33,784 nucleotides of DNA from an uncultured Pelagibacteraceae bacterium (GTDB lineage Bacteria > Pseudomonadota > Alphaproteobacteria > Pelagibacterales > Pelagibacteraceae). Below, one piece after another: positions 15,150-24,908 of this stretch (position 1 is the first letter of the stretch; each line of letters opens with the position of its first letter). Location: positions 1 through 33,784 of the forward strand of contig CABZFF010000009.1 of the NCBI GenBank assembly GCA_902524945.1, read 5' to 3'. The translations under genes and the position numbers were made by a program. The notes below the pieces were generated by a model. The model worked only from the letters and a program-made list of their open reading frames with translations, was not told the origin of the DNA and did no database searches.

Positions 15150-15983
15150 ATGTATAACATAAACAGAAGAAAATTTCTTGGCTATTTTGGATGTGGTTGT
15201 TGTTCGCTATTAATGCCATCCTGTACTACTGTGCCTATAACTGAAAGAAAACAATTAAGTATCATCTCTGAGGCAAAAATAAATCGTCAGGCAGCAGCTG
15301 CTTATGAACAATTTAGAAAAAAAACAAAATTAGTTACTAAAGGTAAACAATTAACACAAATTAAAAATATTGGAAAAAGAATGGAATACGCGGTAAGTAC
15401 CTTTTTTGTAAATCAAGGTAAAGAAGACCCAACTTCTAACTTTTCTTGGGATTATGTTCTTGTAGATAATGATAAAGTTATTAATGCTTGGTGCATGCCA
15501 GGTGGAAAAATTGCTGTATACACTGGTTTATTAAAAATAACTAAAAATATTAATGCATTATCCATCGTAATGGGGCATGAAATTGCTCATGCTGTTGCTA
15601 GACATTCAATAGAAAGAGCTAGTCAAGCAATGACCATTAATCTTGGCACAACCGTTGCGGACATATTTTTAGGTGGAGCAATCAATAGAACAAGAAATAC
15701 TGTTGGTAAAAATACAGGATTAGATATTTTTCAATTAGGAATAATGAATCCTTTTGGTAGAAAACAAGAGACTGAGGCAGATTATCTGGGTCTAATATTC
15801 TCTTCTTTATCAGGTTACGACATTCGTGAGTCTGTTAATCTGTGGAAAAGAATGGCAGATAACAAAAAAGGGAAAGAAGTTCCAGCTTTTTTAAGTACAC
15901 ATCCTAGTAGTACAAAAAGAATTGAAAATTTAAGCGGATGGATTAATGAAGTTATTATAAAATATCCACCAATTAAAATATAA
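15150..15983 (+). CDS. M48-family zinc metalloprotease, probable Tat-exported lipoprotein
   Basis: A 277-residue metallopeptidase of family M48, subgroup of LoiP/BepA-like envelope proteases. The zinc site is HEIAH (His143, Glu144, His147), followed by a Glu in the QETEAD segment at 206-211. HPSSTKRIENL near the C-terminus is also typical. The N-terminus combines a twin-arginine motif, NRRKFLG (residues 5-11), with a cysteine-rich hydrophobic stretch and a possible lipobox LMPSC (Cys25), so it may be a Tat-translocated lipoprotein. Expected role: quality control of misfolded envelope or outer-membrane proteins. No BepA-like TPR domain is present. Its stop codon lies 2 bases from the convergent tRNA-Lys. 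Confidence 0.9.
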   Translation: MYNINRRKFLGYFGCGCCSLLMPSCTTVPITERKQLSIISEAKINRQAAAAYEQFRKKTKLVTKGKQLTQIKNIGKRMEYAVSTFFVNQGKEDPTSNFSWDYVLVDNDKVINAWCMPGGKIAVYTGLLKITKNINALSIVMGHEIAHAVARHSIERASQAMTINLGTTVADIFLGGAINRTRNTVGKNTGLDIFQLGIMNPFGRKQETEADYLGLIFSSLSGYDIRESVNLWKRMADNKKGKEVPAFLSTHPSSTKRIENLSGWINEVIIKYPPIKI

Positions 15984-15985
15984 AT

Positions 15986-16061
15986 TGGTGAGCCCTGATG
16001 GACTCGAACCATCGACACCCTCCTTAAAAGGGAGGTGCTCTACCAACTGAGCTAAGGGCCC
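15986..16061 (-). tRNA. tRNA-Lys (anticodon UUU)
   Basis: Read on the minus strand, a 76-nt cloverleaf starts GGGCCCU and ends AGGGCUC-A-CCA (one G-U pair in the acceptor stem). The D arm is GCUC-AGUUGGUA-GAGC. The anticodon stem CCUCC/GGAGG closes CUUUUAA with UUU at 34-36. The T arm is GAUGG-UUCGAGU-CCAUC. CCA is encoded. It lies 44 bases downstream of tgt on the same strand and has no obvious promoter of its own, so it may be released from the tgt transcript. Confidence 0.97.
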
Positions 16062-16105
16062 TTTAGAAGAGACCTTTATATATTAATTTTTAAAAATTCA
16101 AATAG

Positions 16106-17221
16106 TTAATCAAAAAATTTTACATATTTCTTGAAAAAAGTATTAAATGTCCCATTCTTTATATTTTTTCTGATTTCCCGCATAAATTGTTGATAAAAAT
16201 ATATGTTGTTCAAGGAGATTAGCATAGAGGCAAGCATTTCATCTGATTTTATTAAATGATTTAAATAACTTTTAGAGTATTTATTTAGATCTCTTATGTC
16301 GCATCTTTGATCTAAAGAAGTCTTATCATTTTTATATTTTGCATTTTTTAGATTTATTTTACCTTCCCAAGTAAAAGCAAGACCGGTTCTTCCAGATCTA
16401 GTAGGTAAAACACAATCAAACATATCAATACCCTCTTTCACTGCTCCTAAAATATCTGAGGGAGTACCCACACCCATTAAATATCTTGGTTTATTTTTTG
16501 GAAGATGGTTGGTGGTTTCGTTTAAAATCTTTAACATATCGGTTTGTTTTTCTCCTACTGCTAAACCTCCCATTGCATAGCCGTCAAAACCAATCTCTGT
16601 TAATTTATTAATACTTTCAATTCTTAAATCTTTAAATAATCCTCCTTGAGCTATACCAAATAATGCTTTTTTTTTATTGTTTCCAAATTCAATTTTACTT
16701 CTTTTGGCCCATTCAGTTGATACATCTATAGCCTTTGATAAAATTTTTTTATCTCTAGTCAATTTTGGACATTCGTCTAAAACCATAATTATATCTGAAT
16801 TTATTGATTTTTGAACTTGAATACTTTTTTCCGGACTTAAAATTATTTTTTTTCCGTCTAAATGAGATCTAAATATTGCGCCTACTTTAACGTCTATTTT
16901 ATTAAATTTTGATAAAGACATTATTTGGTAACCTCCAGAGTCAGTTAAAATTGGTTTTTTCCAATTCATGAAATCATGTAACCCTCCAAATTTTTTTAAA
17001 ATTTCAATGCCCGGTCTTAATAAAAGGTGATAGGTGTTTCCTAAAATTATTTGTGTATTTGTTTTTAAAATATCTTCTGTAAATACACCTTTTACAGTCC
17101 CTTGAGTTCCAACTGGCATAAAAGCTGGTGTCTCAATGATCCCCCTTGGTGTTTTAATTTTACCTAATCTTGACTTATCATCTTGAGTTATCAACTCAAA
17201 TGAAAATTCATTATTTGACAT
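16106..17221 (-). CDS. tgt: tRNA-guanine transglycosylase, zinc site dismantled
   Basis: A 371-residue TIM-barrel enzyme that exchanges G34 of GUN-anticodon tRNAs for the queuosine precursor. Catalytic parts are intact: TDSGGYQIMS with Asp94, QGGLFKDLR, YAMGGLAVGE, and the nucleophile Asp269 in MFDCVLPTRSGRTG. The structural zinc site usually reads CxCxxC plus a His about 26 residues later. Here the block is Cys307-Asp-Ile309-Arg-Asp-Leu312, and the HN pair is Asn338-Asn339. So only one of four ligands (Cys307) remains, although the surrounding YSKSYLNHL segment is kept. I checked both places codon by codon. queA is not in the window. Translation follows the cyclophilin-coaD-gyrA-ssb unit in reverse order, with tgt downstream of... 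the tRNA-Lys gene lies downstream of tgt, and the cyclophilin gene follows tgt's neighbour side at 17227 upstream. Confidence 0.95.
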   Translation of the reverse strand: MSNNEFSFELITQDDKSRLGKIKTPRGIIETPAFMPVGTQGTVKGVFTEDILKTNTQIILGNTYHLLLRPGIEILKKFGGLHDFMNWKKPILTDSGGYQIMSLSKFNKIDVKVGAIFRSHLDGKKIILSPEKSIQVQKSINSDIIMVLDECPKLTRDKKILSKAIDVSTEWAKRSKIEFGNNKKKALFGIAQGGLFKDLRIESINKLTEIGFDGYAMGGLAVGEKQTDMLKILNETTNHLPKNKPRYLMGVGTPSDILGAVKEGIDMFDCVLPTRSGRTGLAFTWEGKINLKNAKYKNDKTSLDQRCDIRDLNKYSKSYLNHLIKSDEMLASMLISLNNIYFYQQFMREIRKNIKNGTFNTFFKKYVKFFD

Positions 17222-17226
17222 TTAAT

Positions 17227-17781
17227 TTATTTTGATTTTAAAGATAAAATTTTATCTGGATCTTTAACTGCACCTGAATTCGGGTCACCTCTTTTTATCT
17301 TGTCAACAAACTCCATGCCACTTGTTACTTTTCCAAAGACTGAATACTGTCGGTCTAAATGTGGGGCTGACTCGAAACAAATAAAAAATTGACTATTTGC
17401 ACTATTTGGATCTGCTGATCTAGCGGCTGACAATGTTCCTCTTACATGAGGAATTTCAGTGAATTCAGCTTTTAAATTTGGAAGATTAGATCCGCCTGTT
17501 CCTGCTAATGATAAATCAAAATCTTTGCTATTAGAATTCCCAAATTTAACATCACCGGTTTGAGCCATAAACCCATCAATTACTCTATGAAAAACAACGC
17601 CATTATATTTTCCATCATTAGCTAAATCCTTAAATCTTTTAACGTGATTAGGAGCTTTATCTGGATATAGTTCAATTTCTACAACTCCATCTTTTAATTT
17701 CATTATCATGATATCTTTTGCCATTATATAATTATTTTCTAAACTAAAAAAAATAATAAATAAATAGATAATTTTTTTCAT
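17227..17781 (-). CDS. cyclophilin-type peptidyl-prolyl isomerase, probably periplasmic
   Basis: A 184-residue cyclophilin accelerating cis-trans isomerisation of Xaa-Pro bonds. Active-site segments are VVFHRVIDGFMAQTGD (Arg, Phe, Gln of the catalytic face), SANSQFFICF and HLDRQYSVFGKV. From the start at 17781 there is a short signal-like segment (MKKIIYLFIIFFSLENNYIMA), so export to the periplasm is likely. If translation began instead at the Met near residue 20, it would be a cytoplasmic PpiB-like protein. I prefer the upstream start because it overlaps the coaD stop as TAATG, the same coupling seen at the gyrA-coaD junction. It lies 5 bases upstream of tgt. Confidence 0.93.
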   Translation of the reverse strand: MKKIIYLFIIFFSLENNYIMAKDIMIMKLKDGVVEIELYPDKAPNHVKRFKDLANDGKYNGVVFHRVIDGFMAQTGDVKFGNSNSKDFDLSLAGTGGSNLPNLKAEFTEIPHVRGTLSAARSADPNSANSQFFICFESAPHLDRQYSVFGKVTSGMEFVDKIKRGDPNSGAVKDPDKILSLKSK

Positions 17782-18269
17782 TAGTATTTGTTTTTTAACA
17801 TTTTAACTGTAAATTTTGTAACAAATCTATTAATATCTCCACCTAAGTTTGCAATTTCTTTCACAAATTTAGAGGAAATTATTTGATTTTCAACATCTGA
17901 CATTAAAAACATTGTCTCTATATTTGTATTTAGTTTTTTATTCATTCCAGCTAATTGAAATTCATATTCAAAATCTGATACAGCTCTTAATCCTCTTATA
18001 ATAGCTGTAGCATTATATTTTTTACATAACTCTATAGTTAAATTGCTAAATGAAATAACTTTAATTTTTTTTCTATTAAATTTAAGATCTTTAAATAAAG
18101 AATTATTTATTATATCAATTCTTTCATCTATTGAAAAAAAATATTCTTTATCTGAGTTATCAGTAGTAGCTACAATTAGTTTGTCAAATATCTTTAATGA
18201 TTTTTTTATAACATCAATATGACCATAAGTAATAGGGTCAAATGTACCTGGGTAAACTGCAGTTTTCAT
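17781..18269 (-). CDS. coaD: phosphopantetheine adenylyltransferase
   Basis: A 162-residue nucleotidyltransferase catalysing the fourth step of coenzyme A synthesis, joining AMP from ATP to 4'-phosphopantetheine. The N-terminal AVYPGTFDPITYGHIDVI holds the TxGH nucleotide motif (residues 14-17). IIRGLRAVSDFEYEFQLAGM and ISSKFVKEIA are the usual later blocks. Length is typical. Start and stop both share a base with the neighbours (TAATG with gyrA upstream and with the cyclophilin downstream), so the three are translated as a coupled group. Confidence 0.97.
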   Translation of the reverse strand: MKTAVYPGTFDPITYGHIDVIKKSLKIFDKLIVATTDNSDKEYFFSIDERIDIINNSLFKDLKFNRKKIKVISFSNLTIELCKKYNATAIIRGLRAVSDFEYEFQLAGMNKKLNTNIETMFLMSDVENQIISSKFVKEIANLGGDINRFVTKFTVKMLKNKY

Positions 18270-20839
18270 TATTGAATATTATCTTCAATTTTTATCACTG
18301 ACACAACTTTTTCAGATCCTGATAATTTTTTAATTCTTACACCTTGAGTATTTCTTCCAGCAATTCTTATCTCTTTCACCGCACATCTCATCATGCTACC
18401 TTTGTCTGTAGATAATAAAATTTCATCGCTTTCACTTACTACAAGAGAAGAAGAAATATTTCCATTTCTAGGAGAATTTATTATACCAATAATTCCTTTC
18501 CCACCTCTATTTGTAACTCTATAATCGTTATAAGATGATCTTTTACCATAACCATTTTCTGATACAGACAAAATATATCTTTCAATTGCTGATTTAATTT
18601 TATTATCGTTATTTAATGTTTTTAAATTTATTTGTGTATTATCTAATATTGATAAAGAAATGACTTTATCTCTTTCACTTAATTGAATTCCCTTAATACC
18701 TTTAGATGACCTACCTTTGAAAAGTCTTAATTTTTTGGATTTAAATCTAATACATTTTCCGAATTGAGTGCTTAATAAAATATCTTGATCATCTTTACAT
18801 ATTTTTACACCTATAATTTTATCATCTTGGTCGAGCTTCATAGCAATCTTACCACTATTATTTATATTAACAAAATCTTCTAAAGAATTTTTTCTTACAT
18901 TACCTTTTGATGTTGCAAAAATAACCATCAAATTTTTCCATTGGTTTTCATCCTCAGGTAACGGCATTATAGAACTTATGGAGTGATGACTTTTTAAAGG
19001 CAATATATTAAATATAGATTTTCCTTTAGAAGCTGCAGTGCCTTCAGGAATTTTGTGAGCCTTAATCTTATAAACCAGACCTTGTGTAGAGAAAAATAAA
19101 ACAGGTGTATGTGTATTAGCAGTAAATATTTGAATAACAAAATCATCTGCACGCGTAGCTATACCTGTTTTTCCCTTCCCTCCACGCTTTTGAGCTTTAA
19201 GTGAACTTAGAGGCCCTCTTTTTATGTAACCTTGATTGGTAATATTTATCACAACTGACTCTTTTTGTATCGTTTCTTCAATATTATAGTTCAATACTGT
19301 GTCAATTATTTTTGTTTTTCTTGGACTTGAAAATTTATCTTTAATTTTTTCTAATTCTTCGATTATTAAATTATATAAAGCTTTTTTTGAATTAATAATT
19401 TTGTTGAACTCAACTATAAGTTTTGAAAGTTTAGAGATTTCATTTTCAATTTCTTCAATCCCGTAGGCTGTAAGTTTTTGTAATTTAAGCTCTAAAATAG
19501 CGTCAACTTGATTTTGGCTTAATTGATAATTTGAAAAACTTTTTTTCTTTTCTATTAAACTTATTATCTTAAAACTCTTTTTTACTTTCCATTTTTTAGA
19601 CAAAAGATTTTTTTTAGCAATATTCGAATCTTTTGAATTTTTAATTATTTTTATTACTTCATCTATATTTTCTACAGCAGATGCTAATCCAATTAATATA
19701 TGTGCTCTTTCTTCAGCTTTTTTTAAATCAAATTTTACTCTTTTGATTACAGTATCTTCTCTAAATTTTAAAAATTCTGAAATAAATTCTTTTAAATTTA
19801 AAATCTTAGGTTTGTTCCCTACTATTGCTAAAGTATTGAAACCAAAAGAACTTTCAATGTTAGTTAGTTTGTATAATTGCCGTCTAATAGTTTCGGGTTC
19901 AACGCCTTTTCTTAACTCTATTACAACTCTAATGCCTTCTCTATTCGATTCATCTCTTAAATCCCTTATGCCCTCAATTTTTTTATCTCTTACTAATTGA
20001 GCAATTTTTTCTATTAATATAGATTTATTTACTTGGTAAGGAATAGACTTGATTACTAAAATTTCTCTGCCTCCCTTTTTTTCTTCAAATTCTATTTCAC
20101 CTCTTATTTTAAATGATCCTCGACCTTTGTTATAACCTTGTTTAATAATATCTTTTCCAATTATTATCCCTCCTGTAGGAAAATCCGGACCAGGAACATG
20201 TTTCATTAATTGTGTAATAGTGATTTCTTTATTGTTTATATAAGCAATTGTTCCATTGATTATTTCTCCGAGATTGTGAGGCGGTATGCTCGTAGCCATT
20301 CCAACGGCTATACCTCCTGCTCCATTGACTAGAATATTTGGATATTGTGAGGGGAGAACCTCGGGTTCTTTTTCAGTCTCATCATAATTACTTCTAAAAT
20401 TAACAGTATTCTTTTCTAAATCTTCGGTCAAATATTGAGAAATTCTTCCTAATTTAGTCTCAGTATATCTCATTGCTGCAGGAGGATCGCCATCAATAGA
20501 GCCAAAATTTCCCTGCCCTGAAATTAAAGGAACGCTCATTGAAAAATCCTGAACTAATCTTACCAAAGCATCGTAAACTGATTGATCACCATGTGGATGG
20601 TATTTACCTATTACATCTCCTACAATTCTCGCTGATTTTCTGAAAGGTTTAGACCAATCATAACCGCCTTTATACATTGCGTAAATTATTCTTCTATGAA
20701 CAGGTTTTAAGCCATCTCTAACATCTGGTAGTGCTCTGCTAACTATTACGCTCATCGCATAAGATAAATAAGACGAACTCATTTCATCTTGAACAAAAAT
20801 AGGTTTAAAAGATTTATTTTCTAATGTATTTTTTTCCAT
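18269..20839 (-). CDS. gyrA: DNA gyrase subunit A
   Basis: An 856-residue type IIA topoisomerase subunit that breaks and rejoins DNA to introduce negative supercoils with GyrB. The catalytic Tyr125 is in [10 protein letters not shown]. The GyrA box in the C-terminal beta-pinwheel is seen as [11 protein letters not shown]. Further blade repeats ([19 protein letters not shown]) follow, which separates it from ParC. In the quinolone-contact region the sequence is [11 protein letters not shown]. The residue equivalent to E. coli Ser83 is therefore Gln86, while the Asp87 equivalent (Asp90) is kept. It follows ssb after 5 bases and overlaps coaD by one. gyrB is not in the window. Confidence 0.98.
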   Translation of the reverse strand: MEKNTLENKSFKPIFVQDEMSSSYLSYAMSVIVSRALPDVRDGLKPVHRRIIYAMYKGGYDWSKPFRKSARIVGDVIGKYHPHGDQSVYDALVRLVQDFSMSVPLISGQGNFGSIDGDPPAAMRYTETKLGRISQYLTEDLEKNTVNFRSNYDETEKEPEVLPSQYPNILVNGAGGIAVGMATSIPPHNLGEIINGTIAYINNKEITITQLMKHVPGPDFPTGGIIIGKDIIKQGYNKGRGSFKIRGEIEFEEKKGGREILVIKSIPYQVNKSILIEKIAQLVRDKKIEGIRDLRDESNREGIRVVIELRKGVEPETIRRQLYKLTNIESSFGFNTLAIVGNKPKILNLKEFISEFLKFREDTVIKRVKFDLKKAEERAHILIGLASAVENIDEVIKIIKNSKDSNIAKKNLLSKKWKVKKSFKIISLIEKKKSFSNYQLSQNQVDAILELKLQKLTAYGIEEIENEISKLSKLIVEFNKIINSKKALYNLIIEELEKIKDKFSSPRKTKIIDTVLNYNIEETIQKESVVINITNQGYIKRGPLSSLKAQKRGGKGKTGIATRADDFVIQIFTANTHTPVLFFSTQGLVYKIKAHKIPEGTAASKGKSIFNILPLKSHHSISSIMPLPEDENQWKNLMVIFATSKGNVRKNSLEDFVNINNSGKIAMKLDQDDKIIGVKICKDDQDILLSTQFGKCIRFKSKKLRLFKGRSSKGIKGIQLSERDKVISLSILDNTQINLKTLNNDNKIKSAIERYILSVSENGYGKRSSYNDYRVTNRGGKGIIGIINSPRNGNISSSLVVSESDEILLSTDKGSMMRCAVKEIRIAGRNTQGVRIKKLSGSEKVVSVIKIEDNIQ

Positions 20840-20844
20840 TAAAT

Positions 20845-21300
20845 TTAAAAAGGAATTTCATCATCTAAATCAGAATTATCTTGACTTAAATTGTCGTTGG
20901 GTAAGGAGCTTTTATTTTCGGATACTAAATTATTGTTAGAACTACTTCTACTGTCTAACATTGTTAAACTTGAATTATAACCTTGTAGAACAACTTCAGT
21001 GGAATATTTGTCCTGACCAGTGGCTTCATCTTTCCATTTTCTAGTACTTAATTGTCCTTCTACATATACATTTGCACCTTTTTTTAGATATTGTTGAACA
21101 ACATTTACTAGTCCATCATTAAATATAACAATTCTATGCCATTCGGTCTTTTCTTTTCGCTCACCAGTAGATTTATCTTTCCAAGATTGACTGGTTGCAA
21201 TGCTCAATCTAGCTACACTTTTCCCATTTACCATTTGTTTAATTTCGGGGTCTGCGCCTAAACGACCTATTAATTGTACTTTATTTAAACTTCCAGCCAT
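20845..21300 (-). CDS. ssb: single-stranded DNA-binding protein
   Basis: A 151-residue OB-fold protein coating single-stranded DNA in replication and repair. The N-terminal domain is recognisable as [30 protein letters not shown] and [18 protein letters not shown] short Ser/Asn-rich linker (about residues 118-140) leads to the acidic tip DLDDEIPF, which docks partner enzymes. The gene is divergent from uvrA, a standard bacterial arrangement, and is the first gene of the unit ssb-gyrA-coaD-cyclophilin-tgt-tRNA-Lys. No SOS box was found in the 99-base gap. Confidence 0.97.
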   Translation of the reverse strand: MAGSLNKVQLIGRLGADPEIKQMVNGKSVARLSIATSQSWKDKSTGERKEKTEWHRIVIFNDGLVNVVQQYLKKGANVYVEGQLSTRKWKDEATGQDKYSTEVVLQGYNSSLTMLDSRSSSNNNLVSENKSSLPNDNLSQDNSDLDDEIPF

Positions 21301-21399
21301 AATATTTTGAATTAAGTTAGATTTTATATTAAAAAAGTTCCTAATTTATATCATATTTGATTAGTAAATATAAGATGATAATTATTTGTTTGATTTAAA

Positions 21400-24279
21400 A
21401 TGTTGAAAAAAATCGTTGTAAAAGGCGCTAAAGAACACAACTTAAAAAATGTTTCTCTTGAAATTCCAAAAGAGAAATTAGTAGTAATAACTGGACTATC
21501 TGGGTCAGGTAAATCATCTTTAGCATTTGATACAATTTATGCTGAAGGTCAGAGAAGATATGTAGAAAGCCTATCATCTTACGCAAGACAATTTCTAGAC
21601 AAAATGAAAAAACCTAATGTGGATTTTATTGAAGGATTAAGTCCTGCAATTTCAATAGAGCAAAAAAATACCTCAAAAAACCCACGTTCAACAGTTGCTA
21701 CGGTAACTGAAATCTATGATTACATGCGTGTATTATTTGCAAGAGTGGGAATACCTTATTCGCCATTTACTGGAAAACCAATAAGATCCCAACCAATTAG
21801 TGAAATGGTAGACAAAATTAAAAAACTTCCCAAAAATAATACAATTTATCTTCTTTCTCCAATAGTAAGAGGGAGAAAAGGTGAATATAAAAAAGAAATT
21901 TTAAATTTTAAAAAAAGAGGTTTTTCCAAAATTAAAGTTGATGGAAAATACCTAAATATTGATGATTTTCCAAACCTAAATAAGAAAATCAAACATGATA
22001 TTTCAATTATAGTTGATAGAATAATATTAAATTCAAATTTAGGAAACAGATTAGCAGATAGTGTAGAAACAGCAGTAAACCTCTCAGATGGGTTGCTTAT
22101 AGTAGAATATGAAAATGAAACATTGCCAAAGAAATTTAGAAAAAGAGAGTCAATTACATTTTCATCAAAATTTTCGTGTCCAGAAAGTGGGTTTACTATT
22201 GAAGAAATTGAACCAAGATTGTTTTCTTTTAATTCACCATATGGTGCTTGTGAAGAATGTGAGGGAATTGGACATAATTTAAATGTGGATCCAAACTTAG
22301 TAGTTTCTGATCATAAAAAAAGTCTTCAGGATGGTGTTATAGAGCCATGGGCAAAATCTACTTCCTTATATTACGCTCAAACGTTGGCGTCTATTGCAAA
22401 ACATTACAAAATTTCTCTTTCAGATCCATGGAAAAAAATTCCTAAAAAAATTCAGGATATAATTTTATACGGGTCAGATGAAGAGGAAATAAAATTTTCA
22501 TATGACGATGGATATGAGTCTTATACAACTAAGAAAACTTTTGAAGGAGTAATAAATAATTTAGAAAGGCGTTACTTGGAAACAGATAGCGAATGGAAAA
22601 GAGAGGAGATTTCACAATATCAAAGTGAAACAGATTGTGAAAAATGTAAAGGTATGAGATTAAAAGATGAGGCCTTATGCGTGAAAATAAATAATTTAAA
22701 TATAAGTCAAGTAACCGAAAAATCAATTGATGAAGCCCAAATATGGTTTTCAAATTTAGGAGATATTTTAAGCGACAAGGAAAATAAAATTGCACAACAT
22801 ATTTTAAAGGAAATAAATGAGAGATTAAATTTTCTTTTAAATGTTGGGCTTAATTATCTTACATTGTCAAGAGAATCTGGAACTTTGTCTGGTGGAGAGG
22901 CACAAAGAATTCGTTTGGCATCTCAAATAGGATCAGGTCTTACTGGAGTATTATACGTATTGGATGAACCTTCAATTGGTTTACACCAGAGAGACAATAA
23001 AAAATTAATTACAGCTTTAAAAAAATTAAGAGATTTAGGTAATACAGTTATTGTTGTTGAGCACGATATAGAAACTATGGAAAGTTCAGATCATATTATT
23101 GATATTGGTCCTGAGGCAGGATTAAAAGGTGGTCAAATAATAGCTGAAGGTGAAGTAAAAGAAATTGTTAAAAACGAAAATAGTATTACAGGAAATTATT
23201 TATCTGGAAAAAAATTTATTCCAATACCAAAAAAAAGAAGATTAGCAAAAAATGGAAGATTTATTGAAATTACTGGAGCAAGTGGAAATAATTTAAAAAA
23301 AGTAAATTTAAAAATACCTATTGGAACTTTTACTTGCGTTACTGGAGTTTCTGGAAGTGGAAAATCAACATTAATACTTCACACTCTTTATAACGCTTTA
23401 AATTTAATGTTAAACAAAAATAAGAGCCGGAAAGTTCCAAAAGCATTTACTGGATTTAAAGGAACCGAATTAATTGACAAAATTATTGATATTGATCAAT
23501 CACCGATAGGAAGAACACCTAGATCTAACCCAGCAACATACACAGGTGCTTTTGGCCCTATTCGAGAATGGTTTGCGGGATTACCTGAGTCTAAAGCTAG
23601 AGGTTATAAAGTTGGTAGGTATTCATTTAATGTAAAAGGTGGAAGATGTGAAACTTGTGAAGGAGATGGTGTTTTAACTTATGAGATGCATTTTTTACCA
23701 GATGTTTTTATACCTTGTGATACTTGCAAGGGAGCAAGGTATAATAGAGAAACACTCGAAATTAGATTTAAAGGAAAAAATATTGCAGATGTTTTAGATA
23801 TGACCGTAGACGAGGGTTGTGAGTTCTTTGAAAATATTCAAAGCATAAAATCTAAGCTAATTACACTTAAACATGTTGGTTTGGGATATATGAAAATTGG
23901 TCAGCAAGCAACTACATTGTCAGGTGGGGAGGCTCAAAGAATTAAACTAGCCAAAGAACTGTCTAAAAGACCTACAGGTAGAACATTGTACATATTAGAT
24001 GAGCCAACAACAGGACTACACTCACACGATATTAAAAAATTGTTGGAAATTTTACAAGCCTTTGCTAATACCGGAAACACAGTTGTAGTTATAGAACACA
24101 ATTTAGATGTGATCAAAACAGCAGATCACATTATTGATATGGGTCCTGAAGGAGGTGTAAATGGTGGAAGAATTATTGCCGAGGGATCTCCTGAAAAGGT
24201 ATCAAACGTGAAGGAGAGTTATACAGGTAAATTCATAAGAGAAATAATAGGAAATAACTCCATGAAAAAGACTGCTTAA
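21400..24279 (+). CDS. uvrA: excinuclease ABC subunit A
   Basis: A 959-residue damage-recognition ATPase of nucleotide excision repair. Two ABC modules are seen: Walker [10 protein letters not shown] near residue 32-40 and GVSGSGKST near 650, with signatures [12 protein letters not shown] near 496 and [12 protein letters not shown] near 840, each followed by a DEP Walker B. The C-terminal zinc finger is complete (CETCEG, then CDTCKG). The first zinc module begins CPESG with Ser instead of the second Cys and ends CEECEG; to my knowledge this is common in alphaproteobacterial UvrA. The start has no clear Shine-Dalgarno sequence. The 99-base region shared with ssb must hold both promoters. Confidence 0.98.
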   Translation: MLKKIVVKGAKEHNLKNVSLEIPKEKLVVITGLSGSGKSSLAFDTIYAEGQRRYVESLSSYARQFLDKMKKPNVDFIEGLSPAISIEQKNTSKNPRSTVATVTEIYDYMRVLFARVGIPYSPFTGKPIRSQPISEMVDKIKKLPKNNTIYLLSPIVRGRKGEYKKEILNFKKRGFSKIKVDGKYLNIDDFPNLNKKIKHDISIIVDRIILNSNLGNRLADSVETAVNLSDGLLIVEYENETLPKKFRKRESITFSSKFSCPESGFTIEEIEPRLFSFNSPYGACEECEGIGHNLNVDPNLVVSDHKKSLQDGVIEPWAKSTSLYYAQTLASIAKHYKISLSDPWKKIPKKIQDIILYGSDEEEIKFSYDDGYESYTTKKTFEGVINNLERRYLETDSEWKREEISQYQSETDCEKCKGMRLKDEALCVKINNLNISQVTEKSIDEAQIWFSNLGDILSDKENKIAQHILKEINERLNFLLNVGLNYLTLSRESGTLSGGEAQRIRLASQIGSGLTGVLYVLDEPSIGLHQRDNKKLITALKKLRDLGNTVIVVEHDIETMESSDHIIDIGPEAGLKGGQIIAEGEVKEIVKNENSITGNYLSGKKFIPIPKKRRLAKNGRFIEITGASGNNLKKVNLKIPIGTFTCVTGVSGSGKSTLILHTLYNALNLMLNKNKSRKVPKAFTGFKGTELIDKIIDIDQSPIGRTPRSNPATYTGAFGPIREWFAGLPESKARGYKVGRYSFNVKGGRCETCEGDGVLTYEMHFLPDVFIPCDTCKGARYNRETLEIRFKGKNIADVLDMTVDEGCEFFENIQSIKSKLITLKHVGLGYMKIGQQATTLSGGEAQRIKLAKELSKRPTGRTLYILDEPTTGLHSHDIKKLLEILQAFANTGNTVVVIEHNLDVIKTADHIIDMGPEGGVNGGRIIAEGSPEKVSNVKESYTGKFIREIIGNNSMKKTA

Positions 24280-24305
24280 ATATTTAATGTATGTTATAAG
24301 GAATC

Positions 24306-24908
24306 ATGACTAGTATCTTACAATCTTTATCAAAAACTGTTCATTTATCTTTAGGTATTGCAATATTGCTTTTGTTTGGACTACATTTTTTTGGTGATGG
24401 ATTTGACTTAGATAGATATTTTTTTAGCTGGCTCTTTAGATATTTACACGTGTTAACTGGAATTATGTGGATTGGATTATTGTGGTATTTTAATTTTGTT
24501 CAAATTCCCTCAATGCCTAATATTCCAGATGAACAAAAACCAGCTATTGGAAAAGTTATAGCACCTAAAGCATTATTTTGGTTTAGATGGGCGGCGGTAG
24601 GTACAATATTTACAGGATTGATTGTTTCATACTTGCAGGGTTATGTTCACCAAGCAATGATTTTGGGTATCGGAAGTGGTGATCCTAAAACTACTGCGAT
24701 TGGTATTGGAATGTGGTTAGGTATAATAATGGCTTACAATGTTTGGTTTATAATTTGGCCTAATCAAAAAAGAGCCTTGGGATTAGTTGAAAGCTCAGTG
24801 GAAGAAAAAGCTAAATCAGCTAAAACTGCAATGCTATATTCAAGAGCTAATACTTTGTTGTCTTTTCCAATGCTACTTTCTATGGTAGCTGCTCAGAATC
24901 TTTATTAA
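24306..24908 (+). CDS. PuuD-like (urate oxidase N-terminal type) membrane protein, stand-alone
   Basis: A 200-residue membrane protein with about five hydrophobic spans (near residues 13-29, 43-62, 91-110, 133-151 and 183-196). The segment FRYLHVLTGIMWIGLLWYF with His48, the FNFVQIPSM that follows, the IWPNQKRALGL loop and the final SRANTLLSFPMLLSM resemble the N-terminal membrane domain of PuuD-type urate hydroxylases. Full PuuD proteins are about twice as long and carry a C-terminal cytochrome c domain; no CxxCH is present here. Conserved histidines (13, 27, 48, 115) could bind heme, but this is speculation. An AAGGA four bases before the ATG gives one of the better ribosome sites in the window. 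It begins 26 bases after uvrA and abuts the convergent secF stop. Urate metabolism is not shown by any neighbour. Confidence 0.7.
   Translation: MTSILQSLSKTVHLSLGIAILLLFGLHFFGDGFDLDRYFFSWLFRYLHVLTGIMWIGLLWYFNFVQIPSMPNIPDEQKPAIGKVIAPKALFWFRWAAVGTIFTGLIVSYLQGYVHQAMILGIGSGDPKTTAIGIGMWLGIIMAYNVWFIIWPNQKRALGLVESSVEEKAKSAKTAMLYSRANTLLSFPMLLSMVAAQNLY

Noticed and set aside
21301-21399. SOS/LexA box between ssb and uvrA
   Set aside because: Only a single GTTC is present; no second copy at the spacing of the alphaproteobacterial GTTC-N7-GTTC box and no E. coli-like CTG-N10-CAG site.
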